Shown here piece after piece: positions 17,188 through 26,322 of a stretch of DNA of 64,000 bases. Origin of the DNA: Mesorhizobium sp. J428 (lineage in GTDB: Bacteria > Pseudomonadota > Alphaproteobacteria > Rhizobiales > Rhizobiaceae); assembly GCF_024699925.1 (NCBI RefSeq), contig NZ_JAJOMX010000001.1, positions 1,054,001-1,118,000 of the forward strand. Reading direction: 5' to 3'. Numbering within the stretch: the first letter of the stretch is position 1; each line of letters begins with the position of its first letter. Under the pieces are notes generated by a model, which did no database searches, was not told the DNA's origin, and saw only the letters and a program-made list of their open reading frames with translations. Made by a program: the position numbers and the translations under genes.

Positions 17188-18032
17188 CGGTGAGCAACCC
17201 GATGCAAGATAAGAAACGGCCTTTTCGGGGCCACCGGCCGAAGCACTTCCTGCTCGAAACCGACGGTGATGGCCGCGTCGCCACCATTACGCTAAACCGT
17301 CCAGAAAAGAAGAACCCGCTCACGTTCGAGAGCTACGAGGAACTGACCGACCTGTTCCGGGCGCTTGGCCGCGCCGACGACGTCCGGGTGGTGGTGCTGA
17401 CGGGCGCGGAGAACAATTTCTCCTCTGGCGGCGACGTCTTCGACATCATCGAGCCGCTCACCAGGATGTCGATGCCTGACCTGATCGACTTCACGCGCAT
17501 GACCGGCGACCTCGTGCGCCAGATGCGCGCTTGCCCGCAGCCGATCATCGCTGCCGTCGACGGAATCTGCGCCGGCGCAGGCGCCATTCTCGCCATGGCC
17601 TCGGACCATCGCATCGCCACGCCGGAGGCAAAGACTGCCTTTCTGTTCACGCGTGTCGGCCTCGCCGGCGCCGATATGGGCGCCTGCGGCATCCTTCCGC
17701 GCATCATCGGCCAGGGCCGGGCAGCTGAGCTGTTGTTCACCGGCCGCGTCATGACGGCTGCCGAAGGCCATGCCTGGGGCTTCTACAACGCGCTGCACGA
17801 CCGTGCCTCCCTCCTTAGCGCGGCACAGGCATTCGCGCGCAATCTCGCCGACGGCCCGTGGTTCGCCCACGCGATGACGAAGAAGATGCTGGACCAGGAA
17901 TGGGCCATGGGCATCGACCAGCTCATCGAGTCGGAGGCGCAGGCACAGGCGATCTGCATGGCCACCGGCGACTTCCGCCGCGCCTTCGAGGCTTTCGCTG
18001 CCAAGGCCAAGCCCGTTTTCGAGGGATACTAG
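17184..18032 (+). CDS. Enoyl-CoA hydratase/isomerase family protein
   Basis: A 282-residue crotonase-fold protein. The oxyanion-hole strands are clear ([11 protein letters not shown] and [18 protein letters not shown]). In the second active-site loop the sequence is [17 protein letters not shown], where typical hydratases carry a catalytic Glu followed by GLLP; the usual Glu is not evident, with Asp-Met-Gly in this area instead. The protein may therefore be a hydrolase or isomerase of the fold rather than a simple hydratase. The gene overlaps the SDR stop by four bases and is followed after three bases by the acyl-CoA dehydrogenase. It is placed in the CoA-bound lower pathway after ring reduction. 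Confidence 0.83.
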   Translation: MTVSNPMQDKKRPFRGHRPKHFLLETDGDGRVATITLNRPEKKNPLTFESYEELTDLFRALGRADDVRVVVLTGAENNFSSGGDVFDIIEPLTRMSMPDLIDFTRMTGDLVRQMRACPQPIIAAVDGICAGAGAILAMASDHRIATPEAKTAFLFTRVGLAGADMGACGILPRIIGQGRAAELLFTGRVMTAAEGHAWGFYNALHDRASLLSAAQAFARNLADGPWFAHAMTKKMLDQEWAMGIDQLIESEAQAQAICMATGDFRRAFEAFAAKAKPVFEGY

Positions 18033-18035
18033 ACC

Positions 18036-19259
18036 ATGGTGTCCTCCTCCGCACCTGCCCGCGCTCCAGCTCGCGATCATCTAGACTGGCCCTTTTTCGC
18101 TGACGACCATCGCATGCTGGCCGGCGAGCTGGACGCTTTTGTCGCCGGAGGTGGGCTGGGCGCGATCGACCATGCAAATGCTGACAGCGCGTGCAGGAGC
18201 CTGGTCACGAGGTTGGGGGACGCCGGCTTTCTGCGCCATTGCGTGCCGGCCGCTTTCGGCGGCGCGTCCGAGCCGATCGATAGCCGCTCGCTGTGCCTCA
18301 TCCGCGAGACGCTTGCATTTCATGACGGTCTCGCCGACTTCGCCTTCGCCATGCAGGGGCTCGGCACCGGTGCCATCAGCCTGTCGGCCTCCGTGGATTT
18401 GAAACAGACGATCCTGCCGAAGATCGCGAGGGGTGAACTGATCTCCGCCTTCGCTCTGACCGAGCCCGAAGCCGGTTCGGATGTAGCGGCGATGAGCAGT
18501 AGCGCCCGCCGCGACGGCGACCATTATGTGCTCGACGGAGAGAAGATTTTCATCTCCAACGGCGGCATTGCCGACGTCTACACCGTCTTCGCCCGCACCG
18601 GCGACGCACCCGGAACGCGCGGCATATCGGCTTTCGTCGTCTTTGCCGACACGCCCGGCTTCGAAATTGCCGAGCGCATCGAGACCATCGCTCCCCATCC
18701 GCTCGCCCGGATCCGCTTCGACGATTGCCGCATCCCCGCTTCACACCTTCTCGGGCAGCCCGGCGAAGGCTTCAAAATCGCCATGCGCACGCTCGACATC
18801 TTTCGCCCTTCGGTCGCTGCCGCGGCGATCGGCTTTGCCCGCCGCGCCTTGGATGAAGCGGTCGCGCATGCCGGATCGCGCAGGATGTTCGGAGCAACGC
18901 TGGCGGACCTGCCCACTGCGCAGAGCACCCTCGGCGAAATGGCGACCGCCATCGACGCAGCCTCGCTGCTCACGCTGCGCACCGCCTGGCGGCGCGACGT
19001 CCAGAAGCTGCCGACCACCCGCGAAGCGGCTATGGCCAAGATGACGGCGACGGAAAACGCGCAATGGGTCATCGACCAGGCGCTGCAGATGTTCGGCGGA
19101 CGCGGCGTGCGCGTCGGCGAGATTACGGAACGCCTCTACCGCGAAATCCGTGCGCTGCGCATCTATGAGGGCGCCACCGAAGTGCAGAAGCTCATCATAG
19201 GCCGCGAGCTGATGAGGGCGGCATCGGCGGGCGCTCCTGCTGAAAAGGACCGGGCATGA
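18036..19259 (+). CDS. Acyl-CoA dehydrogenase
   Basis: A 407-residue flavoprotein with the signature [20 protein letters not shown]-type strand ([11 protein letters not shown]) and a C-terminal [20 protein letters not shown]...[10 protein letters not shown], where the Glu in YEGATE is the probable catalytic base. It dehydrogenates an acyl-CoA and passes electrons to ETF. It starts three bases after the hydratase gene and its stop overlaps the RidA gene. In the anthranilate-CoA cluster it would introduce a double bond into the reduced cyclic or opened CoA thioester; the exact substrate of this step is not established. Confidence 0.88.
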   Translation: MVSSSAPARAPARDHLDWPFFADDHRMLAGELDAFVAGGGLGAIDHANADSACRSLVTRLGDAGFLRHCVPAAFGGASEPIDSRSLCLIRETLAFHDGLADFAFAMQGLGTGAISLSASVDLKQTILPKIARGELISAFALTEPEAGSDVAAMSSSARRDGDHYVLDGEKIFISNGGIADVYTVFARTGDAPGTRGISAFVVFADTPGFEIAERIETIAPHPLARIRFDDCRIPASHLLGQPGEGFKIAMRTLDIFRPSVAAAAIGFARRALDEAVAHAGSRRMFGATLADLPTAQSTLGEMATAIDAASLLTLRTAWRRDVQKLPTTREAAMAKMTATENAQWVIDQALQMFGGRGVRVGEITERLYREIRALRIYEGATEVQKLIIGRELMRAASAGAPAEKDRA

Positions 19260-19693
19260 CCGTCATCCTTCCCCGCAAGGCCGAGACGCCGAGCAGCATA
19301 CATCGTGTCCTGCAACCCGAAGGCTGGAAGCAGCCGCTGGGATACGCCAACGGCATTGAAGCCCGAGGACGCACACTCTTCATCGGTGGCCAGATCGGCT
19401 GGAACGCGCGCTGCGAATTCGAGACAGACGATTTCGTGGCACAGGTGCGTCAGACCCTGCTGAATATCGTCGACGTCTTGAGAGCAGGCGGCGCTGAGCC
19501 ACAGCATATCACCTCGATGACCTGGTATTTCACCGACAAGAAGGAATATGTCGACAACCTGCGCGCGATCGGCAAAGCCTATCGTGAGGTCATCGGCCGC
19601 CACTTCCCTGCCATGGCTGCCATGCAGGTCGTCGCGCTGGTCGAGGACCGCGCGAAGATCGAGATTCAGGCGACCGCGGTCGTGCCGGAGTAA
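19256..19693 (+). CDS. RidA family protein (enamine/imine deaminase-like)
   Basis: A 145-residue YjgF/YER057c/UK114 protein. It has the [17 protein letters not shown] strand, the [17 protein letters not shown] helix and the [14 protein letters not shown] end strand; the Arg that binds the substrate carboxylate in RidA is probably the one in VEDRAKIE, but this should be checked by alignment. The ATG overlaps the acyl-CoA dehydrogenase stop, so it is the last gene of the operon. RidA proteins hydrolyse reactive enamines and imines to ketone and ammonia. After ring reduction 2-aminobenzoyl-CoA becomes an enamine, so a nitrogen-releasing step is a sensible task here. Confidence 0.85.
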   Translation: MTVILPRKAETPSSIHRVLQPEGWKQPLGYANGIEARGRTLFIGGQIGWNARCEFETDDFVAQVRQTLLNIVDVLRAGGAEPQHITSMTWYFTDKKEYVDNLRAIGKAYREVIGRHFPAMAAMQVVALVEDRAKIEIQATAVVPE

Positions 19694-19710
19694 GGCCGGG
19701 CAGAGGCCTT
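19692..19710. terminator. Hairpin between convergent operons
   Basis: AAGGCC (19692-19697) and GGCCTT (19705-19710) can form a 6-bp stem with a 7-base loop. It lies in the 28-bp gap between the end of the RidA gene (+) and the end of the permease gene (-). There is no long T run, so intrinsic termination is uncertain. Confidence 0.35.
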
Positions 19711-19721
19711 CCGGTGGTTTG

Positions 19722-20630
19722 TCACAGCGCGCGCGGCGCGATCCTGGCGCGTGCCGTCAGTGCAAGAGCCAGAAGCGTCATGGCATAGGGCAGGATCGAG
19801 AAGAGTTCCGTCGGCACGAAGCTCATCCCGCCTTGCGCCCGAAGGCCGAGGCTCTCGAAGAAGGAGAAGAGGAGCGCTCCCGCGAAGGCTCCGGGCACGG
19901 ACCAGCGGCCGATAATGACGACGGCGAGCGCGACATAGCCGCGGCCGTTGGTGAGTCCATCATTGAACGCGCCGAGCACGCCAAGCGTGATCGCCGCGCC
20001 GGCGAGCCCCATCAAGGCACCGCCGAGCGTCAGCGCTGTATAGCGTACCAGCGCCGTGTTGACGCCTCGCATCTCCGCCCCTGCCGGATCGTCGCCAACG
20101 GCCTTCAGAACAATGCCAATGCGGGTCCTGGCCAGCACGAAAACGCCCACGGCCAGCGCGCCGAACGCCGCGTAGGTCATCAGGTTCTGCCGGAACAGGA
20201 TCGGACCGATGAACGGGATATCACTCAGGAACGGCACCTTCCATGTCGGCGTCAGCGGCACGAAGATCGCCATCTGGCCGGAAGGCTGCCAGAGCTGGAA
20301 GAGATAGGAGGTGAGCCCTGCGCCAATGAGCGAGATGGCGATGCCGATGATGATCTGGTTGGCCCCGAGCCGAATGACGGAAACGGCAAGGATCGCACCA
20401 TAGCAGCCGCCCACGACAGCCGCGCCCAGAAGCCCTGCCGGCCAACCCGCCATGTGCGCGAAAACGACCGCCGCGAAAGCACCGGCGGTCATTATCCCGT
20501 CGATGCCGAGATTGAGCGTCCCTGCCCGCTCGGTGATCATCTCGCCAAGAGCGGCCAGGAAGATTGGCGCGGCGAGTCGCAGCGTGCCGCCAAGCACGAT
20601 CTGCCAGAAAACGATGTCGGTCCAGGTCAC
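19722..20630 (-). CDS. ABC transporter permease, BMP/purine nucleoside type (YufQ/NupQ-like)
   Basis: A 302-residue membrane protein of the branched-chain/ribose permease superfamily with about nine hydrophobic segments. ITERAGTLNLGIDGIMTAGAF is the family hallmark near the N-terminus, and GDDPAGAEMRGVN the cytoplasmic loop that meets the ATPase. It is the last gene of a minus-strand operon with a second permease (four bases upstream), an ABC ATPase, a BMP-type binding protein and adenine and adenosine deaminases. That context points to import of purine nucleosides or purine-like bases. Confidence 0.88.
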   Translation of the reverse strand: MTWTDIVFWQIVLGGTLRLAAPIFLAALGEMITERAGTLNLGIDGIMTAGAFAAVVFAHMAGWPAGLLGAAVVGGCYGAILAVSVIRLGANQIIIGIAISLIGAGLTSYLFQLWQPSGQMAIFVPLTPTWKVPFLSDIPFIGPILFRQNLMTYAAFGALAVGVFVLARTRIGIVLKAVGDDPAGAEMRGVNTALVRYTALTLGGALMGLAGAAITLGVLGAFNDGLTNGRGYVALAVVIIGRWSVPGAFAGALLFSFFESLGLRAQGGMSFVPTELFSILPYAMTLLALALTARARIAPRAL

Positions 20631-20634
20631 GGGA

Positions 20635-21663
20635 TCACGCCATCCTTTTGCGCTGCAGGCCGATCGCGACGATCAGCAGCACCAGCCCCTGTGCCACGAC
20701 CGCGATCGCCGCCGGCACGGAGGTTCCCATCTGCATCCCCTGAGCGCCGGTGGTGAGAGCCGCGAACAAAAGGGAGGCGAGCACGATACCGAGCGGCGTC
20801 AGCCCGCCCAGCACGGCAACAAGGATACCGGCGAAGCCGAGCCCGCCGTCGACGCTCGGGTAGAGCGTGTGGGCGACGCCTGCGACCTGCAGCCAGCCGG
20901 CGAGACCGGCGGTTGCCCCCGCGACGAGAAAGCTTGTCACCACAGCCCGCGGGCGCGACAGGCCGAGCCGCGCGGCGAGGCCCTCATTGCTGGCGAAAAC
21001 CTTGTAGACCAGCCCGGACCTGGTGCGCGTCCACACCATCAGACCGGCGGCGAGCAGGATGACGAAAGCCGCGCCCCAGTGAAGACGCGTGCCCTCAAGC
21101 AGGCTCGGCACCAGCGAAGTCTCCGGCAAGGGAGCGCTGCGCGGTGTGGCCGTCTGCGCGCCTGCGGCGAGCGGTCCCTTGAGAAGCCAGAGCAGCGCGA
21201 AACCCGCGATGTAGTTGAGGAGCAGCGTGGAGAGGATCTCGTTGACCTGGACATAGGCGCGCAGCAGGCCGGGCAGCAGAGCATAGAGCATGCCGCCCAG
21301 CACACCCCCAATGAAGCCGACCGTCAGCAGAACGAGCGGCTCCTCTACCGGCACGGAAAAGATGAACGCCGTCGAAAGCGCTGCCCCTGCAATCAGTTGC
21401 CCCTGGCTGCCGATGGTGAACACGCCGGCCCGGAGCGCCGGCATGACGCCGAGCCCGACGATCGCCAGCGGCACGGCCGTGACGAGCGTTTCGGCCACAA
21501 GGTAACGTTCGCCGAACGCACCATGGACAAGCGCCCGCAACACGGACAGGGGGTTGGCGCCGGCTAGCCACACCAGCGCCGCAATGACGGCCGCCAGCAC
21601 GGCCGCACCGATCAGGACCCGCGCAAGAGCAGCCGCCAACCCGTTCGTCATGCGCCTTGTCAC
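20635..21663 (-). CDS. ABC transporter permease, BMP/purine nucleoside type (YufP/NupP-like)
   Basis: A 342-residue permease, partner of the downstream one. About nine hydrophobic segments; the typical loop FASNEGLAARLGLSRPRAV interacts with the ATPase, and PALRAGVFTIGSQGQLIAGA is the family N-terminal motif. The GTG start at 21663 overlaps the stop of the flavin monooxygenase gene (GTGA); an ATG follows at 21651. In most genomes the two permeases follow the ATPase directly. Here a monooxygenase and adenine deaminase gene sit between, which ties those enzymes to the transported substrate. Confidence 0.88.
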   Translation of the reverse strand: MTRRMTNGLAAALARVLIGAAVLAAVIAALVWLAGANPLSVLRALVHGAFGERYLVAETLVTAVPLAIVGLGVMPALRAGVFTIGSQGQLIAGAALSTAFIFSVPVEEPLVLLTVGFIGGVLGGMLYALLPGLLRAYVQVNEILSTLLLNYIAGFALLWLLKGPLAAGAQTATPRSAPLPETSLVPSLLEGTRLHWGAAFVILLAAGLMVWTRTRSGLVYKVFASNEGLAARLGLSRPRAVVTSFLVAGATAGLAGWLQVAGVAHTLYPSVDGGLGFAGILVAVLGGLTPLGIVLASLLFAALTTGAQGMQMGTSVPAAIAVVAQGLVLLIVAIGLQRKRMA

Positions 21664-22925
21664 TGATAGAGACCCGGTTCCGGCTGCCAGCCCGTGAGGA
21701 CGTGGCGGCCGATCTCGGCCTGCTTCCAGTTAACCGGATCGTGAAGGGCGAGCACGCGGATGTTGCGCCAGTAGCGATCGAAGCCGTTGGACCGCGCGAC
21801 CGAACGGGTGCCCATCAGCGTGTAGACTTCCGAAGCCGCGGCGAGCGACGCCTTGTGGGCGGCGACCTTGGCGGCATAGACCGGGATGGCGAGCCCGGTG
21901 CGATCGATCTCGCCGCGCTCATAGGCATCGAGCAGATCGGCCGCGCTCAGCATCAGCGTATAGGCGGCAACGAGATCTGCCACGAGCTCGCCGGTCGACC
22001 TCTGCGTCAGCGGATCGTCGGCGGCATTCGCCACCTTGGCCGACGGCCATGGGCGGCTCTTCGACGGCACGAAACCAGCCGCCTGGCGCAGAGCGCCAAT
22101 CGCCGTGCCGATCATGATGGCGCAGAAGCCGACCTGATAGCGCAACGAGGCGTGCGGCGGCGAGAACTGTCCCGGGATCGTCGCATTCCACAGAGAATCG
22201 GTTTGCACCTGGTCGAAGGTGATCGTTCCGGAATCCGTAGCCCGCTGCCCGATTGGGTCCCAGTCGCGGTGCACGGTGACGCCCTTGGCTGTCGGCGGGA
22301 TGAGATTGAGCTGCATTCCGGCCAGTGCATTCTTGGATACACCGGGTGCCTCAGGATTGAAGGCCCAGGTGGCGATGTAATCGGCTTCGGCGGCCGCGGT
22401 GGTGTAGATCTTGCGGCCGTTGACGACGAAGCCGCCATCGGGACGGGCAAGCGCCGTGGTCGTCATGGGCGCATCGACCGCGCGGCCTGACTCGGCGACC
22501 GCAAGGCCGATAATGGCTCTGTCGTCAACGATCGCGCGTGCCAGACGCGGCTTGAGGTCCTCCGGGCAATAGGTCAGAATCTCGCGCACGATCTCGTCAT
22601 GCACCTTGTAGATCTGTGCGACCGAGCTGTCCGCGATGGCCAACCGCAGTTGCGCCTCCATCGACACGCGGTGGGAGATGCCAGGTCCGCCCAGCGATCT
22701 CGGCAGGATCGCGCGCAGGAATCCGCTTCGCTTGATGGCTGCGATCGACTCCGTCGGGTAGCGCCCAGTTGCGTCGTCTTCGACGGCGCGCGGCGCAATC
22801 TCGCCGTCGATCGCCTTCTGCAGGTCCTGCATAAGCGGCGCGACCTCCGCCGGCAGGATAAACGGCGGAAAGGCCGAGCCGAGAAGAGGAGAAAGCGCAG
22901 TCTCTGTCATTCTGTCATCCAGCAT
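21660..22925 (-). CDS. Acyl-CoA-dehydrogenase-fold flavin monooxygenase (SfnB/DszC-like)
   Basis: A 421-residue protein with the acyl-CoA dehydrogenase fold. The C-terminal DPVNWKQAEIGRHVLTG, with LHDP before it, is characteristic of the reduced-flavin-dependent monooxygenase branch (SfnB, DszC and relatives) rather than true dehydrogenases; no acyl-CoA catalytic Glu is seen. The ATG at 22925 shares its A with the TGA of the adenine deaminase gene. An NADH:flavin reductase would be needed and is not encoded nearby. Position between adenine deaminase and purine-type permeases suggests oxidation of a substituted purine or other N-heterocycle brought in by this system. The substrate is not known. 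Confidence 0.8.
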   Translation of the reverse strand: MLDDRMTETALSPLLGSAFPPFILPAEVAPLMQDLQKAIDGEIAPRAVEDDATGRYPTESIAAIKRSGFLRAILPRSLGGPGISHRVSMEAQLRLAIADSSVAQIYKVHDEIVREILTYCPEDLKPRLARAIVDDRAIIGLAVAESGRAVDAPMTTTALARPDGGFVVNGRKIYTTAAAEADYIATWAFNPEAPGVSKNALAGMQLNLIPPTAKGVTVHRDWDPIGQRATDSGTITFDQVQTDSLWNATIPGQFSPPHASLRYQVGFCAIMIGTAIGALRQAAGFVPSKSRPWPSAKVANAADDPLTQRSTGELVADLVAAYTLMLSAADLLDAYERGEIDRTGLAIPVYAAKVAAHKASLAAASEVYTLMGTRSVARSNGFDRYWRNIRVLALHDPVNWKQAEIGRHVLTGWQPEPGLYQ

Positions 22926-24799
22926 CAGACGGCGACGGCCTCGAAACGAGCCGGATCCATCGTCTTGTGAATATCGTGAGCGTGGCTGGGGCAGCGGCAG
23001 CAGACGAGGCCGCCTTTCAGGCCGAGCACGAGATCGGTGAAGCTCTGCGTCTTGGTTTCGACGAGCCCGCGTTCGGTGAGGCCGAGATCCGGCACACCCA
23101 CCAGCCCGATGAAGGACATGATCAGGAAAGGCGCGTGCATCGTGCACCCTATGGTGCGGGTGGCGGCATCACAGGCGAGCGACTTGTCGCGCACCGTCTC
23201 CCATGGCTGGTCGCTCATGCAACCCGCGACCGGCAGAGGAACGGTCGACAGCACTTCGCCGTCGGCAACCGTGACGTATCCGCCGCCGAGCGCTTCGATC
23301 GCCCGGGTGGCGAAAGCTATGTCCGCGTCCGACGTGCCGACGATCACCAGGTTCTGGTTCTCGCAATTGGTGGTCGCGGCGATGGCGCCGCGCTTCAGGC
23401 CGAAGCCCTTGACGAAGCCTATGCCGACATTGAGCGTCGCATGATGGCGGTCGACGATGGCGACCTTGAGCACATCCCTCTCGGTATCGCAGGCGACCAA
23501 TCCGTCGCGAACCTCGAGTTCGGTGTGGAAGGCGCGCTTGAAGTAGCCGTCATACATCTCCATCGCCTGCACCCAGGCGGTACCGCCCTCCGCCTTCACC
23601 GAGAAGAAGGCCTCGTCGATATCGGGATGAAGATGCATCGTGTTACGCGTGAACGCCGGCACGTCGTCGGTGTTTGCGAAAAGCGCCACGCCGTCGCGGG
23701 CGACGACCTTGCCGTCGACCAGCACGAGATGCGGACGCGGATCGGCGAGATCCTCGACCAGCTGCAGATCGGCGATCTTGTTGGGCGTCACCGAGCCGAC
23801 CAGATGGTCGATCCGATAGTACGAGGCGGCGTTGAGCGTCGCCATGCGCCAGGCCTTGAGCGGCTCGACGCCGCATTCGATCGCCTTGCGCACCTGATGG
23901 TCGATATGACCCTGGCGGTCGAGATCTTCCACCAGCTTGTCGTCCGCGCAAAAGGCGATGTGGCCGAGCCCGTCCTTCAGCGCGGGAATGTCGGCGAAGA
24001 CTTCGGGCGTGTTGTCGTTCATGCTGCCCGCCATGACGGTCAGCATGGCTCCAAGCCGCAGCCGTTCCACGACATCCCTCGTCTTGTGGGCGTTGTGATC
24101 GTCCGAGATGCCACCGGCGAGATAGCTCCACAGCGGCTCGTTCTCGAGCAGCGCGGTGTGGCCGGTGATGCGCTTGCCGGCCGCGATCGCAGCAACCTGC
24201 TTACGGGCGGAGGACTCATCCAGATTGAAAGGGTTGGATTCGCCCAGCGTGGCGGCGTCCGGGCGCTGCACGCGCGCGGCGATCTGCTGCGTGGTCAGGT
24301 GCGCGCCGCCGAGTTCCAGTTCGGGAGCCTGCGGCACCTTGTGCGACACCTGCCGCAGGATACGCAGCGGCGTGGTCGTCGTGCCCATGAAATCGAGCCC
24401 CTCCTCGCCCAGCACGTTGGCGATGCAGTTGGCGTCGGCGAGCACGGTCGTCGTGCCCTTCGGCACGGACAGGCGCGCCAGTTCGCCAGGCACGAGCTTG
24501 GTGTATTCGATGTGAAGGTGGACGTCGATGAAGGTCGGGGCGACGAAATAGCCGGTCGCGTCTATGACGTTGTCGCAATCGAAATGCCCGACGGGTGTGA
24601 TTGCCGCGACATGGCGTCCGCTGATGACGACGTCGCGCTCGAGAATCTCGCCGATATGCAGCGCCAGCACCTTGCCGCCGCGCAGGATCAGATCCGGCTT
24701 TTCCTTGCCCGCCGCGACGAAGCGCATGCGCATCAGCTCGGCGACAGATGGCGCCCAGGCGGCCCCGGTCGCGGGATAGGTGAGCGGTTCGTCGCTCAT
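22925..24799 (-). CDS. ade: Adenine deaminase
   Basis: A 624-residue amidohydrolase matching adenine deaminases: metal motif DVHLHIEYTK, HNAHKTRD-type and GSMNDNTPEVFAD segments, CADDK with a catalytic Asp pair, GSVTPNKIADLQL, and the second-domain ATTNCENQNLVIVG. It converts adenine to hypoxanthine and ammonia. The C-terminus is Cys/His-rich (GGLVCCRCPSHAHDIH), a feature I cannot assign. The start overlaps the ATPase stop (ATGA). Being inside an ABC operon with adenosine deaminase, it completes a path from imported adenosine or adenine towards hypoxanthine; the xanthine-dehydrogenase-like genes at 1.5-5.2 kb could act further on. Confidence 0.9.
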   Translation of the reverse strand: MSDEPLTYPATGAAWAPSVAELMRMRFVAAGKEKPDLILRGGKVLALHIGEILERDVVISGRHVAAITPVGHFDCDNVIDATGYFVAPTFIDVHLHIEYTKLVPGELARLSVPKGTTTVLADANCIANVLGEEGLDFMGTTTTPLRILRQVSHKVPQAPELELGGAHLTTQQIAARVQRPDAATLGESNPFNLDESSARKQVAAIAAGKRITGHTALLENEPLWSYLAGGISDDHNAHKTRDVVERLRLGAMLTVMAGSMNDNTPEVFADIPALKDGLGHIAFCADDKLVEDLDRQGHIDHQVRKAIECGVEPLKAWRMATLNAASYYRIDHLVGSVTPNKIADLQLVEDLADPRPHLVLVDGKVVARDGVALFANTDDVPAFTRNTMHLHPDIDEAFFSVKAEGGTAWVQAMEMYDGYFKRAFHTELEVRDGLVACDTERDVLKVAIVDRHHATLNVGIGFVKGFGLKRGAIAATTNCENQNLVIVGTSDADIAFATRAIEALGGGYVTVADGEVLSTVPLPVAGCMSDQPWETVRDKSLACDAATRTIGCTMHAPFLIMSFIGLVGVPDLGLTERGLVETKTQSFTDLVLGLKGGLVCCRCPSHAHDIHKTMDPARFEAVAV

Positions 24800-26310
24800 T
24801 CTGCTGTCTCCATTGTATTCAGACCCGTCATCGCCTGACCGAGCAGGGTCATATCGACGGGTCGGGCAAGATCGAACTCCGCCGCGACGCGGCCGTTGGT
24901 GAGGACGATCATGCGATGTCCAAGCTCCAGCAGTTCGTCGAGATCCGCGGAGATGACCACGACCGCCGCTCCCTCGGCGGCCGCCTTCGCCAGCGCGGCG
25001 CGGATGGTGGCGGCCGCGGCAAGGTCCAGCCCCTGCGTGGGACCGTGCGCCACGATGACACCGGGAGCACGGGCGAGTTCGCGACCGACCAGAAGCTTCT
25101 GCTGATTGCCGCCGGAAAGACCGCCGGCGATCGCATCCGGATCGGGCGGCCGAACATCGAAATCCGCGATGATACGCTTGCCGTAGACATGTTCCGCCGA
25201 TCGATCGCGCGTGCCCAGGAATCGTCGAAACGCCTTACCTTCCATCTCGAAGAGGCTCGCATTCTCGGAGATCGTCAGGTCGGAGACGATCCCGTCGGCC
25301 CGGCTTTCCGGAATGAAGGCGAGGCCAAGACGCGTCGAACGTGCAGGATCGCCGGTCACGTCGGCTCCATCGACATCCACGCGTCCGCTGTCCACGGCTC
25401 GCAGCCCCGCCAGGGCTTCTGCCAGCGCCGGCTGGCTGACGCCGGCCACGCCCGCGATCGCCAGGATTTCACCCTGCCGCACCGCCAGCGAGATGTCGTC
25501 GAGGACCAATTGGTCCTTGTCCCGGAGCGTCAGGCTGGAGACCTTCAGGCGCTGCCAGTCGCTGGTCGCCGCCAAGCGCGTCGCCCTGCCCCGATCGCGA
25601 TCGCCCACCATAAGGCGCGCCACTTCATTGGCGTCGAGCCCTGCAGTCGTGCCGTCCAGGATGACCTTGCCGCCGCGCAGCACGGTGATGTCATCGGCGC
25701 CTTCCATCACCTCGGCAATGCGGTGGGTGACCAGCGCCACCGAGGTTCCGCCCGACGCCAGACGACGAATGGTCCGGATGAGACGCTCGATTTCGACCGG
25801 TCCCAGCGCCGATGTCGGCTCGTCCAGGAGCAGGATGCGCGCACCGGCGGCGACCGCGGAGACGATCTCGCCAAGCTGGCGGCCCGCCAGGCTGAGGCGT
25901 TCGATCGGAGACGTCATGTCGAGCGAGACGTCCATGTCCGCTGCCACCTTCTGAAGCTGCGAAAGCGCGCCGGCGCGGTCGAGCTTCAGCCCACGCCCGG
26001 CCAGAAGATGGTTTTCGACGATGGACAGTGTCGCCACAAAGGAAAGCGCCTGCGGCACGAAGCCTACTCCGGCCGCGATCGCCTGGCGTCTCGACCATGA
26101 TCCGACCGCCGCCCCATCCAGGACGAATTCGCCGGCATCGCGCGGAAGAATGCCGGCGATGATCTTCGCCAGCGTGGATTTGCCCGCCCCGTTCTCGCCG
26201 ACGACCGCGCGGATGCGCCCGCGCTCCAGATCGATCCCGGCTCCCGAAAGCGCGGAGATCGATCCGAAGCGCTTGTCCACGCCCTTGAGGCTGACGAGCA
26301 TATCCGCCAC
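24796..26310 (-). CDS. ABC transporter ATP-binding protein, duplicated NBD (BMP/nucleoside type)
   Basis: A 504-residue protein with two nucleotide-binding domains, as in ribose/purine-nucleoside importers. The first has Walker A GENGAGKST and Walker B LLLDEPTSAL. The second lacks a proper Walker A (AIAGVAGVSQPALAEAL) but keeps the signature LSGGNQQKLLVGREL, the usual asymmetry of this family. It overlaps the adenine deaminase start and lies 12 bases after the binding protein gene, in the same direction. Confidence 0.9.
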   Translation of the reverse strand: MADMLVSLKGVDKRFGSISALSGAGIDLERGRIRAVVGENGAGKSTLAKIIAGILPRDAGEFVLDGAAVGSWSRRQAIAAGVGFVPQALSFVATLSIVENHLLAGRGLKLDRAGALSQLQKVAADMDVSLDMTSPIERLSLAGRQLGEIVSAVAAGARILLLDEPTSALGPVEIERLIRTIRRLASGGTSVALVTHRIAEVMEGADDITVLRGGKVILDGTTAGLDANEVARLMVGDRDRGRATRLAATSDWQRLKVSSLTLRDKDQLVLDDISLAVRQGEILAIAGVAGVSQPALAEALAGLRAVDSGRVDVDGADVTGDPARSTRLGLAFIPESRADGIVSDLTISENASLFEMEGKAFRRFLGTRDRSAEHVYGKRIIADFDVRPPDPDAIAGGLSGGNQQKLLVGRELARAPGVIVAHGPTQGLDLAAAATIRAALAKAAAEGAAVVVISADLDELLELGHRMIVLTNGRVAAEFDLARPVDMTLLGQAMTGLNTMETAE

Positions 26311-26322
26311 GTCGCTACGCTT

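Noticed and set aside
19548..21567. Two long plus-strand frames (402 and 371 codons) opposite the permease genes
   Set aside because: Gln/Arg/His-rich without motifs; the minus strand gives two permeases with correct membrane segments.
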